Source: OPU3-GD-OMZ sp964515235 | GTDB taxonomy: Bacteria; Pseudomonadota; Gammaproteobacteria; Methylococcales; Methylomonadaceae | Direction of reading: 5' to 3' | NCBI GenBank assembly: GCA_964515235.1 | Contig: CAZEVO010000011.1 | Location: forward strand, 1-59,151 | Length of the DNA stretch: 59,151 bases | In this document: in pieces, positions 17,018 to 25,566 of the stretch | How positions within the stretch are numbered: position 1 is the stretch's first letter | How the letters are laid out: every line of letters begins with the position of its first letter | Program-made: the position numbers and the translations under genes | Notes under the pieces: model-generated | Seen by the model: the letters and a program-made list of their open reading frames with translations, nothing else | Databases searched by the model: none | Told to the model about the DNA's origin: nothing

Positions 17018-18394
17018 ATGTCAAAGAAATTAACACGTGCAGTCAGCCTGGCGACACTTGGTGTCGCAGCGGTTTTAGGAAGTACCCAGAGTATGGCGGC
17101 AGACCATGATTTGTTGGAAATGTTACGCCAAAATGGCGCGATTACGCAAAAACAATTTGAACAACTCAGTAAAAAAGGGGAAGCGACGGATGCTTCTGTT
17201 ATTAGTGCCGTTAAAGGCACACAATATAAAATCTCAACCGGTAAGAAAGGCTTGAGTATTAAGTCGACTGATGGCGCTTATGAATTTGGTGTTGGTGGTC
17301 GAGTTCAGACGGATGTGAATTTCTTTTTTCCTAATAGTGAAGCAGGCAATGGCATGGAAGTGCGTCGGGTTCGTTTGAAAGGTTACGGAAAACTAGCGCA
17401 CGACTGGAAGTACAAGGCTGAAATTGATTTCTCTGAATATGAAAAAATTGACTTAACTGACGGCTGGCTAGCTTATACGGGTTTTGACGGTTGGAATATT
17501 AAAGCAGGACACCAGAAAGTTCCGTTTAGTCTACAGTCTGAAGCAAGCTCAAACTGGCAGACTTTTCAAGAACGTGCACAAACCGATGCATTTATTGATA
17601 CGCCCTATTTAGGTCGTCGCCGATTAGGTTTAACGGTTGCTTATGATGATGATGTTTTTTACGGGCGAGTCGGTGCTTTTGCGGCAGGTATTAATGAGGA
17701 CGGTGAATTTAATCAGAGTTTTGGAACTGCTTTTAGAGGCTTAGTCAGTGTAGTCGATACCAAAAATGAGCATTTTCATCTGGGGGGCGCCATTCACTAT
17801 CGTGATATGGATCCAAATACGCAGTTAACTACGAATGACGATGGTGACCCAGATGGTGTTGATCTCAGATTTAAATATCACCCGGAAGCACATGTCGGCG
17901 GTAAATGGATTGATACAGGCGCAATTGGTAGTGCAACGAGTATTTTAGCGGCCAATGCTGAGATGGCTGGTTATCTGGGGCCATTCCACGGTCAGGCTGA
18001 ATATGTTTCTATGAATGTTGAAAGAGATAATGGTGTTGATTTGAATTATCAAGGTTTTTATGGTCAGTTAGGGTATTTTCTAACCGGTGAGCATATGAAC
18101 TGGAAACAATCATCAGGTCAATGGAAACGAGTTAAAGTCGGACATGAAGTTGGAAACGGCGGCATAGGTGCTTGGGAAGTGGCTGCACGCTATAGTCACC
18201 TTGATTTAAGTGATGAGAATGTCGCTGGAGATGCTGGAACAGCCAATAACTGGACAGGAGCATTAAACTGGTGGGCAACCAACAATATCGTATTAAGACT
18301 GAATTATATTTTTTCAGACCGTGATTTAGTCACTGATACTGCTAAGGATGACTACACACATGCCGTAACCGCACGTGCCCAAGTAGTTTTCTAG
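17018..18394 (+). CDS. Phosphate-selective porin of the OprO/OprP family
   Basis: The 458-residue protein begins with a signal peptide ending near SMAA. A short helical or coiled segment follows (DHDLLEMLRQNGAITQKQFEQL), then a long outer-membrane beta barrel opening with YEFGVGGRVQTDVNFFFP and closing with a C-terminal aromatic residue (VVF). This layout is typical of OprP/OprO porins, which pass phosphate or polyphosphate across the outer membrane under starvation. A Pho box lies about 80 bases upstream and AAAGGGG precedes the ATG. No pst genes are adjacent, so selectivity rests on family and regulation. Confidence 0.87.
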   Translation: MSKKLTRAVSLATLGVAAVLGSTQSMAADHDLLEMLRQNGAITQKQFEQLSKKGEATDASVISAVKGTQYKISTGKKGLSIKSTDGAYEFGVGGRVQTDVNFFFPNSEAGNGMEVRRVRLKGYGKLAHDWKYKAEIDFSEYEKIDLTDGWLAYTGFDGWNIKAGHQKVPFSLQSEASSNWQTFQERAQTDAFIDTPYLGRRRLGLTVAYDDDVFYGRVGAFAAGINEDGEFNQSFGTAFRGLVSVVDTKNEHFHLGGAIHYRDMDPNTQLTTNDDGDPDGVDLRFKYHPEAHVGGKWIDTGAIGSATSILAANAEMAGYLGPFHGQAEYVSMNVERDNGVDLNYQGFYGQLGYFLTGEHMNWKQSSGQWKRVKVGHEVGNGGIGAWEVAARYSHLDLSDENVAGDAGTANNWTGALNWWATNNIVLRLNYIFSDRDLVTDTAKDDYTHAVTARAQVVF

Positions 18395-18446
18395 AGCGGA
18401 GAATATAAAAAAGTTTTTTTTGTATAAACTCTTGTAATTAAATCAG

Positions 18447-18480
18447 ACCCTCTGTCAAATACTGGCAGAGGGTTTTTTTT
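18447..18480 (+). terminator. Rho-independent terminator after the porin gene
   Basis: The inverted repeat ACCCTCTG (18447-18454) / CAGAGGGT (18466-18473) has an 11-base loop and is followed by a run of eight Ts. Confidence 0.92.
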
Positions 18481-18614
18481 AGTTGGTTGCAGGGCATTCT
18501 TTGTTCACCGGCCAAGATTAATAAGGCTGAAAAGTCATCGAGGTTGTTCAATAGTTTTTGGGGTGAATGGGTTGCAATACACAAGGCGTGTGCTAAATCA
18601 TTGTTGGGCTGGGT
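18481..18614. other. Intergenic sequence, nothing recognised
   Basis: Part of the 384-base gap between the porin and the ABC importer. Beyond the porin terminator before it and the small minus-strand frame after it, I see no gene, hairpin or repeat here. Confidence 0.5.
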
Positions 18615-18722
18615 TTATTGGTTATAATCTGGAAAAGCGTGTTGATGGTTTGGTTTTTTTAGGTTGCCCTTGAGGTCAGAAGTACCCCCTCGAATAACAG
18701 TACCGATAGGCTCAGTCCACAT
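18615..18722 (-). CDS. Possible 35-residue protein downstream of the ABC importer
   Basis: On the minus strand an excellent ribosome binding site (GAGGAGAAAAG) stands directly before an ATG at 18722 that opens a 35-codon frame starting MWTEPIGTVIRGG. It lies 56 bases after the ATPase gene of the ABC importer, in the same direction, so it could be the last gene of that operon. The peptide is hydrophilic with no signal sequence or membrane segment, and I do not recognise it. It could equally be a chance frame or the truncated start of a lost gene. Confidence 0.3.
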   Translation of the reverse strand: MWTEPIGTVIRGGTSDLKGNLKKPNHQHAFPDYNQ

Positions 18723-18778
18723 CTTTTCTCCTCGATGCTATTTCCCGATTAAATACTGAGATTAAAATCAAACAGCAA

Positions 18779-19519
18779 TTATAGCAACGGGGTAAGGTCA
18801 GGGTATTTCGATAATAGTTCGTGTCTAAAAGATTCTATCTGTCTGTCATCAAAGCGTTGTGCTCTTGGTACTGTGATTTTAACATCACGAACGATAGTCA
18901 TTGGCGAACTGGATAAGAAAATAAGACGATCAGCTAAAGTAATGGCTTCTCTTAAATCATGAGTGACAAATAAGACGGTGTGAAATTGTTGTTCCCAAAG
19001 CGTTAGTAGTTTTTTCCGAATTTTACGTGCGGTAGGGGCGTCTAAAGACACAAAGGGCTCATCCATTAAGAGAATGTCAGGGTTGATCGCAAAGGCTCTT
19101 ACCAGAGCGGCACGTCGGCTCATACCTAGAGATAGGCGCTGGGGGTAAGTGTCTTGAGCTGCGGTGAGCTTCATTGATGCGAGTAAATCATCAATGGTAT
19201 GAGAAGGCGTGTGTCGAGGTAAAACCAACTCAATATTTTCTCGTACTGTCCGCCATGGGAGTAATCGGGGGTTTTGAAAAACATAGCCGATACGGCAGTC
19301 GTTGTGCGGGGCGCCAAAGGTAATTTTGCCCTGATAGTTTTCATCTAGTCCGGCAACCAAATTAAGGAGAGTGGTCTTGCCGCAGCCCGAGGGGCCAATC
19401 AGGCAGACAAACTCACCAGAATGAATATTGAGGTTTAAATCAGCAATAATATTTTCTGATTGAGCTTGGTTTGATTTAGGGAATTTCTTTTGCTCAATGG
19501 TCAGGTTAATTTCAGTCAT
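18779..19519 (-). CDS. ABC importer ATPase, nitrate/sulfonate/taurine type
   Basis: The 246-residue ATPase has Walker A GPSGCGKTT (42-50), a Q-loop in VFQNPRLLPWRTV, signature LSLGMSRR, Walker B ILLMDEPF and the switch His in LFVTHDLREA. The order and the LPWRTV segment are typical of NitT/TauT-type importers. I prefer the ATG at 19519, which overlaps the permease stop as ATGA, over a GTG three codons upstream. The signature motif is slightly degenerate (LSLGM). The imported substrate is unknown. Confidence 0.85.
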   Translation of the reverse strand: MTEINLTIEQKKFPKSNQAQSENIIADLNLNIHSGEFVCLIGPSGCGKTTLLNLVAGLDENYQGKITFGAPHNDCRIGYVFQNPRLLPWRTVRENIELVLPRHTPSHTIDDLLASMKLTAAQDTYPQRLSLGMSRRAALVRAFAINPDILLMDEPFVSLDAPTARKIRKKLLTLWEQQFHTVLFVTHDLREAITLADRLIFLSSSPMTIVRDVKITVPRAQRFDDRQIESFRHELLSKYPDLTPLL

Positions 19520-20277
19520 CGTTGCCACCGACGGCCATAGCGATCTAAAGGTTTGAGTAGACTGATTTCAATCATCTGTATGACTGTAATGAAGGCAATG
19601 GTATAGGCTAAAATACTGGCAACATCGAACAGTTGAAAGAATAAGTGTAATTGAAACCCCATACCATCGCTTCGGCCGAGTAACTCAACGACCAGAACAA
19701 TTTTCCAAATTAGAGCAATACCGGAACGGGCTGCGGCCATAAAATAAGGGTGAAGTTGTGGCCAGATGACCTGTGTTAATATTTTTCTTCGACACAGTCG
19801 GTAGCTTTGTGCCATCTCTAACAGGTCTTTATCCAATGATTTAGCACCTTCTCTGAGCGTCACAATGACATTGGGAAGTTTGTTAACGACCACGGCAAGA
19901 ATAGCAGCGACTTCGCTGAGACCAAACCAGACATAACACAAAATAATGGTGACCAGTGCTGGGACATTTAGAAAAATAATGAGCCAGTTATCAAAGAAAT
20001 GGTCGAAAACAGGTGCCCTGCCCAATAAGATACCAAGTGCAGACCCTAGCAGCATGGCAATGATGAAGCTGGTCGTTAAGCGAAATAAAGTTATACAGAG
20101 GTGGTGTAATAGATCACCATTATGGAATTCGGACCACAACACCGTCATGACCTTGACAGGCTCAGGTAATAAGGGTGTTGCTAGCCAACTGGCAATGCCG
20201 TGCCATAATAAAATAAAAACAAACAGGGACAGTCCGGCTAAATAACGGTCGCGTTGAGATTGAGCGACGGATGTCAT
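19516..20277 (-). CDS. ABC importer permease, nitrate/sulfonate/taurine type
   Basis: This 253-residue inner membrane protein has about six helices. The binding-protein-dependent transport loop appears as LREGAKSLDKDLLEMAQSYRLCRRKILTQVIWPQLHPYF, the EAA-type loop that contacts the ATPase. Both ends overlap neighbours by four bases, with the binding protein upstream and the ATPase downstream, so the three form one operon. Substrate not determinable from sequence. Confidence 0.87.
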   Translation of the reverse strand: MTSVAQSQRDRYLAGLSLFVFILLWHGIASWLATPLLPEPVKVMTVLWSEFHNGDLLHHLCITLFRLTTSFIIAMLLGSALGILLGRAPVFDHFFDNWLIIFLNVPALVTIILCYVWFGLSEVAAILAVVVNKLPNVIVTLREGAKSLDKDLLEMAQSYRLCRRKILTQVIWPQLHPYFMAAARSGIALIWKIVLVVELLGRSDGMGFQLHLFFQLFDVASILAYTIAFITVIQMIEISLLKPLDRYGRRWQR

Positions 20278-21239
20278 AGAGATGAGGGTATCCAGAAGGT
20301 TCCAGGGTTAATTTGCGAAGATTCACCAGTTAACCGGGAGTTGCTGAGTTTTTTTAACAGAGCGTATACTTTTTCAGCGGCTAGGTGTTCTGCCGTTCCC
20401 CATTGTTTAATGCGGCCGTCGCAATAGCGTTGGCGGAGGAGTTGAGCTGTTTTTTGATTGCTCGCTTTGATTAACGGAACAATTTTTTGCCAACTGGTTT
20501 CGTTAAGACACAGTTGTTCTTTCGCTAATGCCAGTTTGTTAAAAAATTGTTGGATGATACCGGGATACTGGTGGGCAAAATCTTGTTCAAAAACATAGCC
20601 GAGCATCGGTATTTTTTGTTCAATGCCTAGTCCTGAAATAATATCGCTACCGCTGAGCAGTGAACGAAAACCTTTGGCTTCGAGTTTGGCTCCATAATGC
20701 CAGTAGGTCATTACGGCATCAAGGTGACCTTGCTCCAGTTGTTGACTCAAAAGCGGTGGCGCACCGAAGACCGGGTCAATATTTTCTTTTAAGTTGAACC
20801 CCGAGCGTTGGCTGAGTGTTTGAAGTAATAACCAGTTTTTATCTAAAGCACCACCGGCAATCCCTAACTTCTTATTGCTCAGGTCGTTAACGGAATAGAT
20901 GGTGCTTTTCGGTGCGACCATGAGTCTGCCCGAAGCTGTTGAATAAGGATAAAAGGTAAAGTTAAAGCCATTTTCACGTTGTCTTGAAACCCAAACCCAG
21001 TCGGTAACAATCATATCAACAGCACCGGATTGTAGTGCAATTTTTCCGGCTTGTGGGCTGGTTAATCGGCGAATATCCAGATTAAATGAGGGGGTTTTGA
21101 TTTCATTTTTAAGGGCGGTTAATTCCCAGTTAACCGTACCAAAGGCTAAGACGCCCAAACGAATCGTGGGTTTTTCTTCTGCAAGTAAGGGGAGGTTAAA
21201 AAGTAGTCCGGCTAACAAACAGATAATGATTTTTTGCAT
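20274..21239 (-). CDS. ABC importer periplasmic binding protein (SsuA/NMT1-like)
   Basis: The 321-residue protein has a signal peptide ending near LLAEE. Its fold is that of the SsuA/TauA/NMT1-like binding proteins, with IRLGVLAFGTVNWELTALKN, a GAVDMIVTDWVW strand and a QGHLDAVMTYWHYGA hinge segment. Relatives bind sulfonates, nitrate, bicarbonate or thiamine precursors. The Trp/Tyr-rich pocket gives no clear choice, and no sulfonate or nitrate assimilation gene is adjacent. It is the first gene of the importer operon, divergent from moaA. Confidence 0.82.
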   Translation of the reverse strand: MQKIIICLLAGLLFNLPLLAEEKPTIRLGVLAFGTVNWELTALKNEIKTPSFNLDIRRLTSPQAGKIALQSGAVDMIVTDWVWVSRQRENGFNFTFYPYSTASGRLMVAPKSTIYSVNDLSNKKLGIAGGALDKNWLLLQTLSQRSGFNLKENIDPVFGAPPLLSQQLEQGHLDAVMTYWHYGAKLEAKGFRSLLSGSDIISGLGIEQKIPMLGYVFEQDFAHQYPGIIQQFFNKLALAKEQLCLNETSWQKIVPLIKASNQKTAQLLRQRYCDGRIKQWGTAEHLAAEKVYALLKKLSNSRLTGESSQINPGTFWIPSSL

Positions 21240-21299
21240 TGGGCGTGTTGATAAATAATTAAACCCCTATTCTAACGCGGCATCGGTTTTGATGCGAGA

Positions 21300-21327
21300 T
21301 TGACAGCAATAAAAATGTTATCATATT
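21300..21327 (+). promoter_or_regulatory. Sigma-70 promoter candidate for moaA
   Basis: A perfect TTGACA (21300-21305) is followed 16 bases later by CATATT (21322-21327), a weaker -10. It lies about 90 bases before the moaA start in the gap between divergent genes. Confidence 0.4.
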
Positions 21328-21414
21328 GCTACAATTAACTGATTCGATGCACTTTTGTGTGCTAAGGACAAGCGTTTAATGACAGATTTCTTTCAGGTTT
21401 TTTAGTTATATATT

Positions 21415-22413
21415 ATGCAGGCACCACCAAAATTAATTGACTCTTTTGGACGTACGGTAAATTACTTACGGTTGTCAGTCACTGACCGATGTGATTTTCG
21501 TTGTGTTTATTGTATGGCGGAAGAAATGACTTTTATGCCTCGAGCTCAAATCTTGACGTTGGAAGAAATTTATCAGATTGCTAAGGCGTTTTCTGAATTG
21601 GGTGTTACGAAATTAAGGGTGACCGGAGGGGAGCCGCTAATTCGTAAAAATATTCTTGAATTGATGTATAAGTTAGGTGACCTTCAAGGTATCGATGAGT
21701 TATTGATGACGACCAATGGCTCGCATCTTGAGCAAATGGCAGAAGGCTTACATCAAGCACATGTTAAGCGGTTAAATGTCAGTCTGGACACCTTAAATCC
21801 TGAGCGTTTTAGGCGGTTAACCCGAACTGGTGATTTGCAGCAGGTTTTACGTGGCATCAGAGCTGCTAAGGAACAGGGTTTTGAGCGTATTAAATTAAAT
21901 GCGGTTATTTTAAAAAACCGAAATCATGACGAGGTGGTCGATTTGGTGCATTATGCACTCGAGCATGAGTTTGATATTAGTTTTATTGAGGAAATGCCCT
22001 TAGGGGAGGTCAGTGAGCATAGCCGTAGCGAGGCCTATTATCCTAGTTATCAAATTAGGGAAGATCTAGAGCGTCATTTTAGTTTGTTATCGGTTGCTGA
22101 TAAGACCGGCGGCCCTTCTAATTATTTTAAAGTTGATGGTAGCGTCAGCCGAGTCGGTTTTATTTCTCCGCACAGTGAAAATTTTTGTAGTCAATGTAAT
22201 CGGGTTCGGTTAACCGCAGAAGGGCGTTTGCTGTTGTGTCTCGGTAATGAACATTCAGTCGATTTGAAAAAAATAGTCCGCTCAAACCCAGGTGATCGGG
22301 AATTGTTAAAACAAGTGATTGTTGACGCAATGGCGATTAAACCTGAAAAGCATGAATTTAAGCTTCAGGAAAAGCCGGTTATCTTTCGTCATATGAGTGT
22401 GACTGGCGGTTAA
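21415..22413 (+). CDS. moaA: GTP 3',8-cyclase MoaA (molybdenum cofactor synthesis)
   Basis: MoaA is the radical-SAM enzyme that rearranges GTP in the first step of molybdopterin synthesis. The SAM cluster is DRCDFRCVYC (Cys26, Cys30, Cys33). The GTP-side cluster is FCSQCNRVRLTAEGRLLLC, and the protein ends with the required GlyGly tail (SVTGG). The length of 332 is normal. The ribosome binding site of this ATG is weak, and a seven-codon-type leader frame precedes it. moaC, moaD and moaE are not adjacent; moeA is 28 kb away. The 3' end overlaps convergent dapE by four bases. Confidence 0.95.
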   Translation: MQAPPKLIDSFGRTVNYLRLSVTDRCDFRCVYCMAEEMTFMPRAQILTLEEIYQIAKAFSELGVTKLRVTGGEPLIRKNILELMYKLGDLQGIDELLMTTNGSHLEQMAEGLHQAHVKRLNVSLDTLNPERFRRLTRTGDLQQVLRGIRAAKEQGFERIKLNAVILKNRNHDEVVDLVHYALEHEFDISFIEEMPLGEVSEHSRSEAYYPSYQIREDLERHFSLLSVADKTGGPSNYFKVDGSVSRVGFISPHSENFCSQCNRVRLTAEGRLLLCLGNEHSVDLKKIVRSNPGDRELLKQVIVDAMAIKPEKHEFKLQEKPVIFRHMSVTGG

Positions 22414-23543
22414 TCGTTAACGAGCAAGTGCGTTAGGATCTTTTCATAAATGGTTGAAAGTGTTTCTAAGTCATCAACGCGAACGTGTTCATTAATTTTG
22501 TGAATACTCTCATTGATTGGCCCCAGTTCTATAACTTGAGCACCCGTGGGTGCGATAAAACGTCCATCTGAGGTGCCGCCGCCGGTATCATCAACCGGTT
22601 CATAGCCGGTGACTGCTTCAATCGCTTGATGACATGCAGTGATTAGTTCACCTTGGTCTGTTAAGAATGGATTACCTGATAAGCGCCAGTCTAGGGTGTA
22701 GTTGAAATTATATTTATCTAAGATGGCATGGGTTCGCTCTTTGATGGTTTTTTCGTTTAAAGCGGTAGAAAAGCGTAGGTTAAATAATATTTCGGCATGG
22801 CCGGGGATAATATTCTCAGCACCGGTACCCGCATTAATATTGGAAATCTGCAAACTGGTTGCCGGGAAAAACTGGTTACCCTGATCCCAAACCTCTTGCG
22901 TTAATTCAGTGAGTGCCGGACTAACGGCATGGATAGGGTTTTCGGCAATATCCGGGTAGGCAACATGGCCTTGGATACCTGTAACGGTGAGTTTTGCACA
23001 CAATGAGCCTCGACGACCGACACGGATGACATCGGCTATTTTCTGATCACTGGATGGTTCCCCCACCAGGCACCAGTCAATTTTTTCATGACGTCGTTGT
23101 AACACATCAATGACTTTAACCACGCCATTAGTCGCAATACCTTCTTCATCACTAGTAATCATTAGGGCGATCGAGCCGGTGTGGTCAGGATGTTGTTCAA
23201 TAAACCGTTCGCAAGCCGTTATAAAACAGGCGATGCCACCTTTCATATCGGCAGTCCCGCGGCCATAGAGTAAATCTCCTTTGATGGTCGGTTCAAAAGG
23301 CGGGGTGTTCCATTCCTCCAGTGGGCCTGGAGGAACCACATCGGTATGCCCCAGAAAAACAAATAAAGGGGCCGATTGGCCGCGACGTAACCAGATGTTT
23401 TGGGTATCGTCAAAATCAAGTCGTTCGTCGACAAAACCAAGTGGAGTGAGGTGCTGGGCGATTAAATCTTGGCAGCCTTCGTCGTTGGGTGTGACCGAAG
23501 GTTTTTTGATGAGCGCTTCCAGTAATGTTAGTGTTTTTGTCAT
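22410..23543 (-). CDS. dapE: Succinyl-diaminopimelate desuccinylase
   Basis: DapE is a dizinc M20 amidohydrolase that releases LL-diaminopimelate from its N-succinyl form for lysine and peptidoglycan. The metal and catalytic motifs are FLGHTDVVPPG, GRGTADMKGG, TSDEEG and a late IHKINEHV His. The family signature YEPVDDTGGGTSDGR is present. The length of 377 is typical. dapD and dapC, the two steps before it, lie 2-4 kb away on the same strand. Confidence 0.96.
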   Translation of the reverse strand: MTKTLTLLEALIKKPSVTPNDEGCQDLIAQHLTPLGFVDERLDFDDTQNIWLRRGQSAPLFVFLGHTDVVPPGPLEEWNTPPFEPTIKGDLLYGRGTADMKGGIACFITACERFIEQHPDHTGSIALMITSDEEGIATNGVVKVIDVLQRRHEKIDWCLVGEPSSDQKIADVIRVGRRGSLCAKLTVTGIQGHVAYPDIAENPIHAVSPALTELTQEVWDQGNQFFPATSLQISNINAGTGAENIIPGHAEILFNLRFSTALNEKTIKERTHAILDKYNFNYTLDWRLSGNPFLTDQGELITACHQAIEAVTGYEPVDDTGGGTSDGRFIAPTGAQVIELGPINESIHKINEHVRVDDLETLSTIYEKILTHLLVND

Positions 23544-23560
23544 GAGGTCCTTTGGGCCGG

Positions 23561-23905
23561 TTAGATTAACTGTTGTTGGTAAAGCGATTCTGAAAATCCG
23601 ACAAAGGCTTGGGTTGAACTGATTAAAACCGGGCGTTTAATTAAGGTCGGGTGCAATAACATCCACTCAAGAGCTTGTCTTTGGTCGATATTTTCTCTTA
23701 TGTCTACAGGGATATCTTTCCAGCGGGTACTGCGTCGGTTAAGGAGTGTTTCCCAAGGTATTTTTTCGGCGAGTATGGCTAGTTGATCTTGATTGAGACC
23801 GTCGGTTCTAAAATCATGAAATTGATAATCAAAACCATGCTCCTCAAGCCATTTCCGAGCTTTGCTCACGGTGGTGCAGTTTTTTATGCCGTACAGTGTG
23901 ATCAT
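23561..23905 (-). CDS. yffB: ArsC/Spx family protein (YffB-like)
   Basis: This 114-residue thioredoxin-fold protein has a single active-site Cys10 in YGIKNCTTVSKARKWL and the family motifs NRRSTRWKDI and LIKRPVL. This is the YffB branch, usually found next to dapE in gammaproteobacteria. YffB proteins resemble Spx and ArsC, but their physiological role is uncertain and a glutathione-linked reductase has been suggested. Its stop is 17 bases before the dapE start, so the two form an operon. Confidence 0.85.
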   Translation of the reverse strand: MITLYGIKNCTTVSKARKWLEEHGFDYQFHDFRTDGLNQDQLAILAEKIPWETLLNRRSTRWKDIPVDIRENIDQRQALEWMLLHPTLIKRPVLISSTQAFVGFSESLYQQQLI

Positions 23906-23994
23906 TAATTTCGAGCGTTTAGGCGAAGGGTTGGTGATAAGGCTGTTATTGTGCCAAGAGATAAGGCGCTCGACAAGGGGTAGGATTAAGAAAG

Positions 23995-25173
23995 TTATGA
24001 GTTAGAGGAACTCTGGTAGGTTATTTTGTAAACAGTGCCGCTAAAGTCATCAGAAAGAAACAAGTTGCCTTCGTGGTCTTCAGTAAGGTCTACTGGACGG
24101 CCAATGACGTCGCCTTGTTTTTCAAAACCGGCAATAAAGTCATGTTGGCGATGAGGACTTGTATCATTAAGGTCTACGGCGATTATTTTATAACCGGTTT
24201 TAGTGGAGCGATTCCAAGAACCGTGTAAAGTAATGAGTGCTTTTTTTCGTAAAGAGGGAGGAAACTTGGGGTTTTTAAGAAAAATGAGTGCCAAAGGTGC
24301 GCTATGAGCAGTCAGTAAATGGTATGGCGGGGTGGCGGGGTTCATTTCCTGGTTTTCACTTGAGCCATATTGCGGGTCCGGATGGTTGTTTCCATGGCTA
24401 TAAGGCCAGCCGTAAAAATGGCCTTTCTGAATCCAATTAATTTCATCAGGTGGGTTATTATCACCTAAAAAGTCGCGGCCGTTATCAACGCCAAATAATC
24501 GCTGGGTACTGGGTTCCCAGTCGAATCCAACGGTATTTCGTAGCCCGGTTGCATAGACTTCACCGTAACTACCGTCGGGGAGGTATTTAAACAGTGAAGC
24601 ACGAAAACGATTGGTTTCTTCGCAGACATTACAACTGGAACCTATGGCAATAAAAAGTTGGCCATCAGGGCTGAACTTGATGGTTCGGGTCCAGTGGTTG
24701 CCTGCATTAGGGAGATTGTTGATTATGGTTTGATAGGTACCAGAAAGGCGTTTTTTGACTGGATCATAATGAATTCGGCCAATGCTATCGCTTTCGGCGA
24801 TATAAAGCCAATTGTTGTAAAACGCTAAGCCGCTGGGTAAGTTAAGGTTGGAAAGTAATAGTTGAGCTTGTCGCGGTATCTCTGGGTTGTCGGGTGTTTT
24901 TTTTAGTAAGATGACTTGTCCCTTTTTAGGTAAGGTGGCAATTAAATCACCTGTTGGCGTTGGTAAAAGGGTGCGAATGCCCGGCAGATTGCTAGCAAAA
25001 ACCTGAATACTAAAATCTTGGGGCAGTTTTAAGACTGTATTCAGTGTGGCCTGGTTAGGCGCTGATTTTTTAATGATTGGGATATTGATACCAAAACCAT
25101 AAGTCATGATAAGCCCGAACAAAGCAACTAAGACCAAAAAACGGCAGATTCTTTTTATGAATACGGTACTCAT
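23995..25173 (-). CDS. PQQ-type glucose/sorbosone dehydrogenase family protein
   Basis: The 392-residue protein has an N-terminal membrane anchor or uncleaved signal (about residues 10-30). A six-bladed beta-propeller of the soluble glucose/sorbosone dehydrogenase family follows. Signs are LPSGLAFYNNWLYIAESDSIGRI, HWTRTIKFSPDGQLFIAIGSSCNVCEE, VYATGLRNTVGFDWEP, DEINWIQKGHFYGWPY, HGSWNRS and GRPVDLTEDHEGNLFLSDDFSGTVYKI. The vicinal CNVC pair in blade 2 matches a conserved loop seen in many family members. Whether it binds PQQ or oxidises a sugar cannot be told, and no pqq genes are in the window. Confidence 0.8.
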   Translation of the reverse strand: MSTVFIKRICRFLVLVALFGLIMTYGFGINIPIIKKSAPNQATLNTVLKLPQDFSIQVFASNLPGIRTLLPTPTGDLIATLPKKGQVILLKKTPDNPEIPRQAQLLLSNLNLPSGLAFYNNWLYIAESDSIGRIHYDPVKKRLSGTYQTIINNLPNAGNHWTRTIKFSPDGQLFIAIGSSCNVCEETNRFRASLFKYLPDGSYGEVYATGLRNTVGFDWEPSTQRLFGVDNGRDFLGDNNPPDEINWIQKGHFYGWPYSHGNNHPDPQYGSSENQEMNPATPPYHLLTAHSAPLALIFLKNPKFPPSLRKKALITLHGSWNRSTKTGYKIIAVDLNDTSPHRQHDFIAGFEKQGDVIGRPVDLTEDHEGNLFLSDDFSGTVYKITYQSSSNS

Positions 25174-25504
25174 ATCATTTTAAAGTAGGGTACATTGTTT
25201 GCTCTTGTAATTTGTTAAGAGTGCTAATGGTCATTTTTAGCCAAATTTTTGAAGTCCTATAAAAGGTGGTTTGAAGAAAATCATTTTTTTCATTCTCTTT
25301 GGTTCCAATTATATGACTGGTTGTATTGTATAACCAGCCGTTAAAGGAATTTTTTTAGATGATTATTGTTTTGGAGTCTGCGGTATTTAAGCAGGATAAG
25401 AGCGGGTTCTTGGCGAGATAGCGTGTTGGGCTGGTGTTGAAAAGATTAATGAGGTGGTTTTTGGAAAGGTCTTGTCGTGAGGACATGAGAAGTTTTTTAA
25501 CGCC
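25174..25504. other. Intergenic sequence with a small hairpin, no gene
   Basis: These 331 bases lie between the sugar dehydrogenase homologue and the dapD terminator. An inverted repeat CTGGTT/AACCAG (25317-25337) is visible but has no T-run at its base. A 20-codon plus-strand frame from ATG 25359 follows AAAGGA, but it is too short to call. Nothing else is recognised. Confidence 0.5.
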
Positions 25505-25546
25505 TAAAAAAGCCGCCAGATCATCGGCTGATGATTTGACGGCTTT
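25505..25546 (-). terminator. Rho-independent terminator after dapD
   Basis: Read on the minus strand, AAAGCCG and CGGCTTT arms (25540-25546 and 25509-25515), with further inner pairing and a short loop, form a long hairpin followed by a T-run. It begins about 20 bases after the dapD stop. Confidence 0.88.
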
Positions 25547-25566
25547 GTTTTGGATTAAATGCTTTT

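Noticed and set aside
18615..18722. PqqA-like peptide
   Set aside because: The start MWTEP recalls the WTxP start of PqqA, and a PQQ-type dehydrogenase is within 6 kb. The Glu-x-x-x-Tyr motif that becomes PQQ is absent and no pqqBCDE genes are near.
21240..21414. Molybdenum cofactor riboswitch before moaA
   Set aside because: The leader is short and I could not see the paired elements of the Moco motif. A covariance search would decide.
25317..25337. Hairpin CTGGTT/AACCAG as a terminator
   Set aside because: No T-run follows on either strand at the base of the stem, so it does not fit a rho-independent terminator.
25359..25421. 20-codon frame with AAAGGA upstream
   Set aside because: Too short and isolated to support without conservation.
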